Positions 1 to 8,989 of a stretch of DNA of 64,000 nucleotides are shown here, one piece after another. Position 1 is the first letter of the stretch; every line of letters starts with the position of its first letter. Source of the DNA: Verrucomicrobiales bacterium (lineage in GTDB: Bacteria > Verrucomicrobiota > Verrucomicrobiia > Verrucomicrobiales > DEV007); assembly GCA_016795505.1 (NCBI GenBank), contig JAEUHH010000011.1:1-64000 (forward strand). The letters are read 5' to 3'. A model generated the notes under the pieces. It searched no databases and was not told the origin of the DNA. It saw only the letters and a list, made by a program, of their open reading frames with translations. The translations under genes were made by a program, and so were the position numbers.

Positions 1-135
1 TCCAAGATCCAAGATCCAAGATCCAAGATCCAAGATCCAAGATCCAAGATCCAAGATCCAAGATCCAAGATCCAAGATCCAAGATCCAAGATCCAAGATC
101 CAAGATCCAAGATCCAAGATCCAAGATCCAAGATC
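1..135. repeat. 7-bp tandem repeat (TCCAAGA)n
   Basis: About 19 uninterrupted copies of the heptamer TCCAAGA run from the first base of the window to about position 135, ending 60 bases before the start of the peptide-binding lipoprotein gene. The true length is unknown because the window starts inside it. A perfect 7-mer array is a likely slippage hotspot. No open frame or promoter is seen in it. Confidence 0.95.
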
Positions 136-194
136 CCCGCCCCTCCCACGATTTGCCATTTGAATCGGCCCGACAATCGGACACACTGATCCCG

Positions 195-1826
195 ATGCTT
201 CGCCGCCCCTTCGTCTTCGCCGCCCACACCCTGCTGGCAGGGATCGCTCTGGCGGCGATTGGTTGCGACGGACGCCCCCCCATCGACCGAGCCACTGAGC
301 AGGGCATCCTCGTCCGCGGAAACTCCGCCGAACCGAAAGGACTCGACCCCCACCTCGTCTCCGGGGTCATCGAAGACAACATCATCCGCGCGATCTTCGA
401 AGGCCTCTGCGTCAGCCACCCCAGCGAGGATGGCGTCGCCGTGCCGGGAGTCGCCGAACGGTGGGAGCACAACGAGTCCTTCACCGAATGGGTCTTTCAC
501 CTCCGCCCCGACGCCGTATGGTCCGATGGCCAGCCCCTGACGGCTCACGATTTCACCTTCGCCTACGAGCGCATCCTCTCTCCGGCTCTTGCGGCCGAGT
601 ATGCCGGCATGCTGCACTACATCGAGGGCGCTCAGGCCTTCAACGAGGGAAAAACGAAGGACTTCTCCACCGTGGGGGTGAAAGCCGACGACGATCACAC
701 GCTGCGCGTCAAGCTCCGCGGTTCCATGCCCTTCCTTCCCGAACTCACCAAGCACTACACGTGGTATCCGGTGCCCCGGCATGTCGTGCTCGCGCATGGA
801 AAGATCGACGACCCGTTCTCCGAGTGGACCCGCCCGGGCAACCTGGTGTCGAATGGCCCCTTCGTGCTCAAGTCCTGGCGGCTCAATGACCACATCGAAG
901 TCGTGAAGAATCCGCGCTACTGGGACGCCGGCACCGTTTCGCTGAATGGCATCCGATTCCTGCCCGTGGTCAACGGCTACACCGAGAGCCGCATGTTCTT
1001 CAACCGCCAGCTTCACCTCACCTACGCCCTGCCCTCCGAACTGATCGATCATGCGTTGGAGCGATTTCCCGGAGAAGTCAGACAGGAACTCTACCTCGGC
1101 ACCCTCTTCCTGCGCTGCAATACCCGTCGTGGTCCCCTCGGCGATGTCCGGGTGCGCCAAGCTCTCTGTCTGGCTCTCGATCGCGAATCGCTCATCTCCA
1201 ATGTCGTCCAGGGAGGACAAAAGCCGGCCCTCGGGATCGTCCCGCCGTTTGGCGACTACCAATCGCCCGCTCTGGTGCGCCACGATGCCGACGAAGCCAG
1301 GCGCCTCCTCGCGGAAGCCGGATTTCCTGAAGGACGCGGTTTCCCCGAGTTCAAATTCCTCATCACCGATCGCGACACGGCCAAACGGCTCGGCGAAGCG
1401 ATTCAGGGCATGTGGCGCGACACCCTGGGCATCCGCGTGCGCATTGAGCAGATGGAGTGGGGTTCCTACCTCCAGTCGCAGTTCGAAATGAACTACGATC
1501 TCGCCATGGGTGGCTGGATCGGTGACTACCTCGACCCCACCACCTTCCTCGACATGTGGGTGACCAACAACGGCAACAACAACACCGGCTGGTCCAGCCC
1601 CGACTACGAAGCCCTGCTCACCCGTAGCGAAAACACCTCCGATCCCACCGAGCGGCTCCAGGTCCTCCAGCAGGCCGAGACCCTCTTCCTCCAGGATCGC
1701 CCCGCCATTCCCATCTACTGGTACACCACCAATTACCTCCTGCATTCCTCAGTCAAGAACTGGAACCCCATGCTGCTGAGCCACCAGCCCTACAAATTTG
1801 TGAGGTTGGAGCCCGACCATGAGTAA
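195..1826 (+). CDS. oppA: Oligopeptide ABC transporter, periplasmic binding lipoprotein (SBP family 5)
   Basis: Captures peptides outside the inner membrane for the permease encoded downstream. The ATG at 195 is chosen over an in-frame ATG at 153 because it begins a clean lipoprotein signal: two Arg, a hydrophobic stretch, then the lipobox AAIGC with Cys24 as the lipidated residue. The mature protein of about 520 residues has the SBP_bac_5 hallmarks: EPKGLDPH near the N terminus, a YTES/MFFNR region in the centre, and a C-terminal segment around NNNTGWSSPDYEAL typical of OppA/MppA. It is the first gene of a complete five-gene importer operon (195-5841). Whether the substrate is peptides or a related ligand cannot be read from the sequence. 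Confidence 0.9.
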   Translation: MLRRPFVFAAHTLLAGIALAAIGCDGRPPIDRATEQGILVRGNSAEPKGLDPHLVSGVIEDNIIRAIFEGLCVSHPSEDGVAVPGVAERWEHNESFTEWVFHLRPDAVWSDGQPLTAHDFTFAYERILSPALAAEYAGMLHYIEGAQAFNEGKTKDFSTVGVKADDDHTLRVKLRGSMPFLPELTKHYTWYPVPRHVVLAHGKIDDPFSEWTRPGNLVSNGPFVLKSWRLNDHIEVVKNPRYWDAGTVSLNGIRFLPVVNGYTESRMFFNRQLHLTYALPSELIDHALERFPGEVRQELYLGTLFLRCNTRRGPLGDVRVRQALCLALDRESLISNVVQGGQKPALGIVPPFGDYQSPALVRHDADEARRLLAEAGFPEGRGFPEFKFLITDRDTAKRLGEAIQGMWRDTLGIRVRIEQMEWGSYLQSQFEMNYDLAMGGWIGDYLDPTTFLDMWVTNNGNNNTGWSSPDYEALLTRSENTSDPTERLQVLQQAETLFLQDRPAIPIYWYTTNYLLHSSVKNWNPMLLSHQPYKFVRLEPDHE

Positions 1827-1909
1827 AAAGTCGAAAGTAAAAAGTGAAAGACTCCCCTGACCGGCCGACTGAAATCTGAGATCGTAAGACTGAAGACTTC
1901 CCCCAAGAA

Positions 1910-2842
1910 ATGCTCCCCTTCCTCACCAAACGCCTCTTCCAAGGCCTGATCGTGCTGTTTGCGCTGTTCACGATCACGTTTTTCCTGGCCAAAGCCATGC
2001 CGGGAGAGCCGTTTACGACCGAGAAAAATGTTTCCGAGTCGATCAAGGAAAACATGCGGAAGAAGTTCGGACTCGATCAGCCGGTCTTGAAGCAATATGG
2101 GCGCCGGCTGGCCAATTTCGCCACCGGTGACTTCGGCATTTCGCCCCGGAAAAACCGGCCCGTGCTGGAAATCATCGCCCAGTCGTTTCCCGCCTCCCTG
2201 GTGCTCGGACTTGGCGGACTCGTCGTGGCGGTGGGCATCGGCATTCCCATGGGCATCGTCTCCGCGATTCGCCGGAATGGGTGGATCGACCATGGGGCGA
2301 TGGCTTTTGCCATGATTGGCATCTGCGTGCCCGCTTTTGTCATCGGACCACTGCTGCAGAGCGGCGTGGCGATGCGCCTCGATTTCCTCAAAGTGGCCGG
2401 TTGGGATCAGCCGATCGACATCCTGCTGCCCGCCATCACCCTCGGCCTCGGCACGGCGGCCTACCTCGCCCGGCTGACCCGCTCGGGCATGCTCGAGATC
2501 CTTTCCCAGGATTTCATCCGCACCGCCCGAGCCAAGGGCGTGCCGACGGGCCAGATCATCGTCCGCCATGCCCTCCGTGGAGGGCTGCTGCCCTCGGTCG
2601 CCTTTCTCGGCCCGGCTTTCGCATATCTCATCTCCGGCTCCTTCGTCGTGGAGACCCTGTTCCAGGTGCCCGGCATGGGACAGCACTTCGTCAATGCCGC
2701 CATCGACCGCGATGAGTTCCTGCTGCTCGGCGTCGTCATGTTCTACGGCTTTCTCATCGTCGTGATGAACCTCGCCGCCGACGTCGTCCAAGCCCTGCTC
2801 AATCCCCGCGTGCGCCTGTCCGAGACCGCCGCCGCGGATTGA
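1910..2842 (+). CDS. oppB: Oligopeptide/dipeptide ABC transporter permease (DppB/OppB type)
   Basis: Inner-membrane subunit of 310 residues. The N terminus MLPFLTKRLFQGLIVLFALF is the first transmembrane helix, typical of DppB/OppB, followed by a periplasmic segment with GLDQPVLKQYGRRL and the BPD_transp_1 core. The cytoplasmic EAA-like loop (RTARAKGVPTGQIIVRHALR) that contacts the ATPases lies at about residues 203-222. The 83-base gap after the binding-protein gene contains the A-rich stretch AAAAAGTGAAAG, a type of intergenic sequence also seen near 12.8-13.0 kb. Confidence 0.92.
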   Translation: MLPFLTKRLFQGLIVLFALFTITFFLAKAMPGEPFTTEKNVSESIKENMRKKFGLDQPVLKQYGRRLANFATGDFGISPRKNRPVLEIIAQSFPASLVLGLGGLVVAVGIGIPMGIVSAIRRNGWIDHGAMAFAMIGICVPAFVIGPLLQSGVAMRLDFLKVAGWDQPIDILLPAITLGLGTAAYLARLTRSGMLEILSQDFIRTARAKGVPTGQIIVRHALRGGLLPSVAFLGPAFAYLISGSFVVETLFQVPGMGQHFVNAAIDRDEFLLLGVVMFYGFLIVVMNLAADVVQALLNPRVRLSETAAAD

Positions 2843-2873
2843 TACCCCGTCCCGCCTTTCTTCCCCACTACCC

Positions 2874-3824
2874 GTGACTCACCCCAAACTGGACCGCAGC
2901 TTCGAGAAAGGCGCCTCTCTGGGCCGCGATGCCTGGCTGCGGCTCCGGAAGAACCGTCTCGCCGTCGCCAGCATGGTTGTCCTCATCGCGATGTTCGCCC
3001 TCTGCTTCATCGTCGCCGGCTGGTTCCCGGATCCCAACGCGCAGAATCTGACCAACAAGTTCGCCTCGCCTTCCGCCGGCCACTGGTTTGGCACCGACCA
3101 CCTCGGGCGCGATCTCCTTTCCCGCGTCCTGTTTGGCGGACAGGTCTCCCTGCTGGTCGGACTCGTCGCCACCGCAGTCGCCCTCACCATCGGCATCGTC
3201 TACGGCTCCATCTCCGGCTATGCCAGCACCCGGATCGACGATTTCATGATGCGCGCCGTCGACATCCTCTACGCCATCCCCTTCCTCGTGCTCGTCATCC
3301 TGCTGAAGGTCGTGATCGCCGGCGAGATGGATGTCCTCAGCGCCCGCATGACCACCGACTGGGGCTGGGATGCGGATTTCGTGGGTCGCTTTGCCAATAT
3401 CGTGCCCCTGTTCCTCGCCATCGGCGCCCTCGGCTGGCTCACCCTGGCCCGCATCACCCGCGCCCAGGTGCAGGATATCCGGCGCCGGGAGTTCGTTGAG
3501 GCCGCCGTCTCGCTGGGGCTCGGCCGGCTGCGCATCCTGTTCCGGCACATCATTCCCAACACCCTCGGCACCGCGATCGTTTACACCACCCTGACCATGC
3601 CCGGCTTCATCATGTTCGAGGCCACCCTCTCCTATCTCGGACTCGGGATCGAGGCGCCCAACAGCTCCTGGGGCATTCTGATCAAGGAAGGTGCCAACTA
3701 CATGGAGACCCAGCCCCGCCTGCTCGTCATCCCGGCCCTGTTTTTCTCCATCACCCTGTTCGCACTCAATTTCCTCGGCGACGGCCTCCGCGACGCCCTC
3801 GACCCGAAAGCCTCCAAAGACTGA
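2874..3824 (+). CDS. oppC: Oligopeptide/dipeptide ABC transporter permease (DppC/OppC type)
   Basis: Second permease subunit, 316 residues, starting with GTG at 2874. The N terminus has the OppC_N pattern (WLRLRKNRLAVASMVVL, first helix) followed by HWFGTDHLGRDLLSRVLFGG, the characteristic DppC/OppC sequence. A BPD_transp_1 domain with an EAA loop (EFVEAAVSLGLG...ILFRHIIPN) follows, and the C terminus is the typical NFLGDGLRDALDPK. It lies 31 bases behind the first permease gene and 11 bases before the first ATPase gene, consistent with one transcript. Confidence 0.93.
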   Translation: MTHPKLDRSFEKGASLGRDAWLRLRKNRLAVASMVVLIAMFALCFIVAGWFPDPNAQNLTNKFASPSAGHWFGTDHLGRDLLSRVLFGGQVSLLVGLVATAVALTIGIVYGSISGYASTRIDDFMMRAVDILYAIPFLVLVILLKVVIAGEMDVLSARMTTDWGWDADFVGRFANIVPLFLAIGALGWLTLARITRAQVQDIRRREFVEAAVSLGLGRLRILFRHIIPNTLGTAIVYTTLTMPGFIMFEATLSYLGLGIEAPNSSWGILIKEGANYMETQPRLLVIPALFFSITLFALNFLGDGLRDALDPKASKD

Positions 3825-3835
3825 TCCTCCTCCCG

Positions 3836-4834
3836 ATGCCCCTGCTCTCCGTCGAAGACCTCCGCGTCAGCTTTCACACCCGCAACGGCATCGTGCGGGC
3901 CGTGGATGGCGTCTCGTTCACCGTCGAACGCGGCCAGACCGTCGGCATCGTCGGCGAGTCCGGTTCGGGAAAATCGGTCACCTGCTACTCCCTGCTCGGC
4001 CTCATTCCCAAGCCCCCCGGGCGCATCGAGGGCGGCCGTGCCATCTTCGACGGCACCGACCTGCTCCAGCTTTCCGACCCACAACTCAATACCGTGCGGG
4101 GCCGGCGCATCGGCATGATTTTTCAGGATCCGATGACATCCCTGAATCCCTACCTGCGCATCTCGGCCCAACTCGTCGAGCCTCTCATCCTCCACGAGGG
4201 ACTCTCCCGCGCCGCCGCGCTCGACCGAGCCATCGCCGAGATGGCCGCCGTGGGCATCCCGCGTCCCGCCGACCGCATCCATGCCTACCCGCACGAGTTC
4301 TCCGGCGGCATGCGGCAGCGCGTCATGATCGCCATGGCGCTCATCACCCGGCCCGAGATTCTCATCGCCGACGAGCCCACCACCGCCCTCGATGTCACCA
4401 TCCAGCGGCAGGTGCTCGATCTGATCAAAGCCCGTCAGGCCGAACTGGGCACGGCCGTCATTTTCATCACCCACGACCTCGCCGTCGTCTCCGAGGTCTG
4501 TGATCAGGTGAATGTCATGTATGCCGGCCGCTTCGTCGAGCGGGCGCCGGTAAATGAGCTGTTCACCTCGCCACTCCACGCCTATACCCGGGCGCTCCAG
4601 GCCTCCATCCCCGCCCTCCAGACCAAGGGTGAGGACCTCTACACCATTTCCGGCCGCCCACCGGACCTCAGCCGTCCCATTCCAGGCTGCGCCTTCGCCC
4701 CGCGCTGCGAGACTGAGACCCGCGACCAGTGTCTCACCGATCGGCGCCCCGAACTCGTCGAGAAATCCCCCAATCATTGGGTCCAGGACTGCCCCGGATG
4801 CCTTGGGCCCCTTCGGGGAAATCCTCAATCCTAA
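3836..4834 (+). CDS. oppD: Oligopeptide ABC transporter ATP-binding protein (DppD/OppD type)
   Basis: Cytoplasmic ATPase of 332 residues. Walker A is GESGSGKS at residues 40-47, the ABC signature FSGGMRQR lies near residue 155, and Walker B ILIADEP near 176, followed by the H-loop FITHDLAVV. The C-terminal oligo_HPY extension with its Cys-containing PGCAFAPRC is complete. It pairs with the second ATPase gene at 5044 to drive the two permeases. The intervening 209 bases hold a repeat-like spacer annotated separately. Confidence 0.94.
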   Translation: MPLLSVEDLRVSFHTRNGIVRAVDGVSFTVERGQTVGIVGESGSGKSVTCYSLLGLIPKPPGRIEGGRAIFDGTDLLQLSDPQLNTVRGRRIGMIFQDPMTSLNPYLRISAQLVEPLILHEGLSRAAALDRAIAEMAAVGIPRPADRIHAYPHEFSGGMRQRVMIAMALITRPEILIADEPTTALDVTIQRQVLDLIKARQAELGTAVIFITHDLAVVSEVCDQVNVMYAGRFVERAPVNELFTSPLHAYTRALQASIPALQTKGEDLYTISGRPPDLSRPIPGCAFAPRCETETRDQCLTDRRPELVEKSPNHWVQDCPGCLGPLRGNPQS

Positions 4835-5043
4835 GCTCGAAATCCGAAACAAATTCAATTCTTCGAATCGCCAATTTTCCAAACCGGGGATCTCGCAGCG
4901 CCCATCCCAGATCGCAAATCCCAATTCCCCTGTCCAAATTTTCCAGCCTCTGCGCCTCTGCGCCTCCGCGTGAGATTTCCGCCCTTTCCCCATTCCCCTG
5001 CCCAGAGAACTGAAAACTGACAGCCAATCACTCTCCACTCCCC
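4835..5043. repeat. Intergenic repeat-like spacer inside the peptide-transporter operon
   Basis: This 209-base gap between two genes that are normally adjacent is AT-richer than its neighbours and made of low-complexity phrases such as CTCGAAATCCGAAAC and CCTCTGCGCCTCTGCG. Phrases of this kind recur between genes in several planctomycete and verrucomicrobial genomes (recollection, not checked here). It looks like inserted non-coding repeat DNA. Short open frames exist in it but none has a supported start or homology. Confidence 0.45.
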
Positions 5044-5841
<798 letters not shown>

Positions 5842-5860
5842 CGCTCGGCATTTCTCTGGC

Positions 5861-6781
5861 TCAGGGAGCCGGCGGCAAGGGCGGCGGCGGGATGCGCGTG
5901 TCCGATCCCGGAGCCGATGGAGGCGGCGGGATCCGTGTGTCCGTGCCCTTCGGCACCTCCGGACGCCCGGTTGCCGTTGGTGCCGGCTCAGGCTCCAGTT
6001 CCGGACGCGGTGGCAAAGCCGGCATCGGCGGCGCACCTGGGCCCGTTCCCGTCGCGGGCGGACTCAGTGGATCGGGCTCACCCGCCGGATCGAATTTCCT
6101 CAAAGCCGGCCCCGAACCCGTCGTCTGCTGACGCATCCCGTCCGATCCACCGCCACCCGCCTGCGGCGCCGCCGAGTCCAGCACCAGCGGCCCGCCATCC
6201 GGCCGTCCGCGGCTGCCGCGGTAGATCCACACCGTGCGCAGCACATCGCCGTTGTCGCCCGAGATATAGACTTTGCCCACCAGATTGCCGCCCGCGTCCA
6301 CCAGTTCCAGCGTCCAGATCGGCTCCCGGGAGAATTCCCGGCACCGCAGGAAGTAGTTCAGCCGGTCAAAGCCCATCCGCGCCTTCCGCGCCTCGCCCTC
6401 GGCGATGGTGAAGGCCGCCTTGCTCCCCAGTTTCAGGTCAGCCGAACGGAAGTAACCAAACGGCGAGCGGTCCGGGAAAAAGTCCGTCGCCGCTCCCTCG
6501 TTCGTCGCCTCGCCCTTGCCGGCCCAGTATTCCCGCACCAGGTAGCGCGAGTCCGGATCGTAAACAAAAATCTCCCACTCCTCCGGCTCCGGCACGCCGT
6601 CGTAGCCGCGCATCTCCACGATCCAGTTCACCCGTTCGTCGCCGAACTGCCGGCCCAGATAGTCCAGCGCCTCACGCGCCGGCAGACCGTTGTCCTGCGC
6701 CGCCAGAGGCGGCAGGGTCATGCCCGTCAGGGCGGCCGCCACCGCGCCCGCACCGATCATCCAGTAGCTGTTCCGTTTCAT
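5861..6781 (-). CDS. Exported protein of unknown function with Pro-rich C terminus
   Basis: 306 residues if started at the ATG at 6781, which begins a good signal peptide (MKRNSYWMIGAG... ending near LPPLAAQ, cleavage about residue 28). An upstream in-frame start would place non-signal residues in front and is not preferred. The central part, about residues 30-210, contains EWEIFVYDPDSRYLVREYWAGKGE and looks like a folded beta-rich domain; no family is recognised. The last 90 residues are Pro, Gly and Ala rich and contain the phrase DTRIPPPP twice. It is probably periplasmic or outer-membrane associated. Confidence 0.75.
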   Translation of the reverse strand: MKRNSYWMIGAGAVAAALTGMTLPPLAAQDNGLPAREALDYLGRQFGDERVNWIVEMRGYDGVPEPEEWEIFVYDPDSRYLVREYWAGKGEATNEGAATDFFPDRSPFGYFRSADLKLGSKAAFTIAEGEARKARMGFDRLNYFLRCREFSREPIWTLELVDAGGNLVGKVYISGDNGDVLRTVWIYRGSRGRPDGGPLVLDSAAPQAGGGGSDGMRQQTTGSGPALRKFDPAGEPDPLSPPATGTGPGAPPMPALPPRPELEPEPAPTATGRPEVPKGTDTRIPPPPSAPGSDTRIPPPPLPPAP

Positions 6782-6796
6782 GGTAGTGACTTTGAC

Positions 6797-6818
6797 GCCT
6801 AAAATTGCCCCTTTAGGC
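6797..6818. other. Short perfect inverted repeat between two minus-strand genes
   Basis: GCCTAAA and TTTAGGC, separated by eight bases, form a 7-bp stem 16 bases upstream of the exported-protein gene start and downstream of the phosphoesterase gene. There is no T tract on either strand, so a standard intrinsic terminator is unlikely; it may be an operator or an mRNA hairpin. Confidence 0.35.
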
Positions 6819-6844
6819 ACATCTTCAAATCCCAAAAGCCGGAC

Positions 6845-7678
6845 CTACACCCGCTCCGGCGCCCGCAGCGTGATCAGTGCGATCTCCGGCGGACAGCAAA
6901 AGCGCACCGGCACCCCCAGCGACCCGATGCCCCGCGTCACGTAGAGCCGGGACTCGTCCCGCTCGAACAGGCCCGCCACGTAGCGTTCGCCCAGATGCGG
7001 CAACTGGATCGCTCCATAAAAAGGCGCGCAGACCTGCCCGCCATGGGTGTGCCCCGCCACCTGCAGCAGCACCCGCCGATCCTCCAGCCAGTCCCACGGG
7101 TCCGGCTCATGCCAACCCAGCAGCACCGGGTCGTCCGACGCGATGCCCCGCAGCATGGCATGCGGATCCGGCCGGCCCGCCCAGGCGCTTTCCAGCCCCG
7201 CCACGTGGAACCGCTGGCCCGATGGCGCCCGCAGCGTCGTCACCGCATTGCGCAACACTGGCACCCCCGCCTTTTCCAGCTTCCCCGCCACCGCCTCGCT
7301 GCGCCGCGACCACTGGTCGTGATTTCCCAACATCGCGAACACCCCCAGCCGCGCCCGCAGACCCGCCAGGTGCACCACCAGCGCGTCCATGCCCGCCACG
7401 TCGCGGGAGATGAAGTCCCCCGGCAGCATCACCACGTCCGGCTCCAGCGCATTGGTCGCCTCGATCGCCCGCGCCATCAGCGTGTCGTCGTGAAAGTCAT
7501 CGTGGTGAAAGTCCGACATCGCCGCCACCCGCAGGCCATCCAGCTCCGCATGCCGCTCCGGCAGCCGGCAGTCCACCCGCTCCACCACCGGAAACCGCCG
7601 CTCGATCAGCGACCCATAGCCGAACATGCCCGCCCCCGAGCCGAAAAAGCCCAGGCTCACGAACTTCCGCCGATTCAT
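6845..7678 (-). CDS. Tat-exported metallophosphoesterase (YaeI/YkuE type)
   Basis: A calcineurin-like phosphoesterase with all metal-ligand blocks in order: SDFHHDD, LPGDFIS, GNHDQWS, GWHEPDP and AGHTHGGQ. The ATG at 7678 is preferred over one six codons upstream (7696) because it gives a short N terminus with the twin-arginine pattern NRRKFVSLG and a hydrophobic stretch, as in YaeI-like enzymes that fold in the cytoplasm and act outside or at the membrane. Members hydrolyse phosphodiesters or lipid-linked phosphates such as UDP-diacylglucosamine; the substrate here is not determined. It is 63 bases upstream of the exported-protein gene on the same strand. Confidence 0.85.
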   Translation of the reverse strand: MNRRKFVSLGFFGSGAGMFGYGSLIERRFPVVERVDCRLPERHAELDGLRVAAMSDFHHDDFHDDTLMARAIEATNALEPDVVMLPGDFISRDVAGMDALVVHLAGLRARLGVFAMLGNHDQWSRRSEAVAGKLEKAGVPVLRNAVTTLRAPSGQRFHVAGLESAWAGRPDPHAMLRGIASDDPVLLGWHEPDPWDWLEDRRVLLQVAGHTHGGQVCAPFYGAIQLPHLGERYVAGLFERDESRLYVTRGIGSLGVPVRFCCPPEIALITLRAPERV

Positions 7679-7841
7679 CGTCTGCCAAAAAGCCATCCTG
7701 TTTCAGTCGTTCGCCCGTTGGCGCCTTCACGCCACGAGCCGGTTTGTGTCCAGCGCCGCCCGCCCGTTCGCCGGCAGCTTTTCACACTCTACGCGCCGCC
7801 GCCGCCCCGTCTTTCAAGCCCTCCAGCCGCGGATCGATTTC

Positions 7842-7906
7842 GATCAGACAGGGTTGTCTCTCCGATCCAACAGGGTCTCATCGCCGGACAGACCCTCTTT
7901 GATCGG
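7842..7906. repeat. 22-bp GATC palindrome array, locus 1 (three units)
   Basis: Units begin at 7842, 7864 and 7886, exactly 22 bases apart. The middle unit GATCCAACAGGGTCTCATCG is the clearest; the third has the inverted centre (ACCCT). The array lies in the divergent gap between the phosphoesterase gene and the permease gene, 79 bases before the permease start. It belongs to a family with five other loci at 17625, 30798, 35761, 43484 and 54905. Confidence 0.85.
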
Positions 7907-7984
7907 TTTGCAAAACCCGCCGAACGCGGTCACGATACCCGCGATTCGCCCACCCGGCACGCATTTCCTCCCTTTTCGCCCCTG

Positions 7985-8968
7985 ATGGACACCCCTCCCG
8001 GACTCAATCCGTTCACCGATTTCTGCTACCTGTTCCTCAGCATCGTGCTGGAGGGGGCGCCGTTCATCTTCTTCGGCACCCTCATCTCCGGCTTTATCGA
8101 TGCCTACCTGCCATCCGGCCTGATCGACCGCTGGCTGCCAAAGAAGCGCCCCCTCGCCGTCGTCGTCAGCGCGCTGCTCGGCGCCGTCTTTCCCGTCTGC
8201 GAGTGCGCCGTCGTCCCCGTCATCCGCCGCCTCATCCGCAAGGGCCTGCCAGTCTCGTGCGCCATCACCTACATGCTCTCGGCGCCGATCATCAATCCCA
8301 TCGTCGTCATCAGCACGATGAACGCCTTCAGCACCGAGGCCGGAAAGTTCATGCTCCGCGAGGTCGAAAACACCGGTCAGGAAGGCCCCGTCTTCGTCAC
8401 CCTGAGCCGGCTCATCATCGCCTTCATCGTCACCGTCGGCACCGGCTGGGTGGTGCTGAAAATGCGCCGCGAGTCCGTGCTGCGACCCGAGATCTACGCC
8501 GGCGTCACCGAATCCGGCGCCCCCGAGGGCGGTCCGGGCGGCACCACCTCCGGCAGCGGTGTGCCGAAGGGTGACCGCCTCGTCCACGCCATGCGCACCG
8601 CCATGGGCGACTTCGTCGACACCGCCATGTATTTCAGCATCGGCGTGGCCATCACCTCGCTCTTCAAGGCCTACGTGACCCAGGATGTCGTGGTGCTCTT
8701 CAACCAGAGCGAATACATCGGCATCAACCTCATGATGGTGCTCGCCTTCGTCCTGTCGCTGTGCAGCACCTCCGACGCCTTCATCGCCGCCAATTTCCCC
8801 GTGCCGCTCTCCGCCAAGCTCGCCTTCCTCGTCTTTGGTCCGATGATGGATGTGAAGCTCGTCTTCATGTATCTTTCCGTCTTCCGCCGCGCCTTCGTCG
8901 CCGGCATGGCCATCACCCTGTTCATCGTCATCGGCGCGATCTGTTATTTCTGGATGCACGTGCTGTGA
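7985..8968 (+). CDS. Permease of the YraQ/YcgR (DUF318, ArsP_2) family
   Basis: Multi-pass inner-membrane protein of 327 residues. The frame stays open far upstream, but the ATG at 7985 starts the recognisable protein (MDTPPGLNPFTDFCYLF) and lies just after a repeat array. The family signature FPVCECAVVPVIRRL and the helix motif ITYMLSAPIINPIVVIST are present, as is LCSTSDAFIAANF in the second half. Members are implicated in export of metal or metalloid species, mostly by association. It is followed after 21 bases by a His-rich DUF1980 protein, the same pairing as ycgR-ycgQ in Bacillus. Confidence 0.85.
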   Translation: MDTPPGLNPFTDFCYLFLSIVLEGAPFIFFGTLISGFIDAYLPSGLIDRWLPKKRPLAVVVSALLGAVFPVCECAVVPVIRRLIRKGLPVSCAITYMLSAPIINPIVVISTMNAFSTEAGKFMLREVENTGQEGPVFVTLSRLIIAFIVTVGTGWVVLKMRRESVLRPEIYAGVTESGAPEGGPGGTTSGSGVPKGDRLVHAMRTAMGDFVDTAMYFSIGVAITSLFKAYVTQDVVVLFNQSEYIGINLMMVLAFVLSLCSTSDAFIAANFPVPLSAKLAFLVFGPMMDVKLVFMYLSVFRRAFVAGMAITLFIVIGAICYFWMHVL

Positions 8969-8989
8969 GATCCCACCCCGCCCGCCGCC

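Noticed and set aside
1-135. A regulatory or coding role of the TCCAAGA repeat
   Set aside because: No evidence beyond repetition; it is cut by the window edge.
6815-6840. A tRNA TpsiC-like sequence (CTTCAAATCCC)
   Set aside because: No acceptor or anticodon stem can be folded around it.
6995-7984. A 330-codon upstream extension of the permease gene
   Set aside because: It overlaps the phosphoesterase gene on the other strand and a repeat array, and its translation is Arg/His/Pro-rich and unlike the permease.
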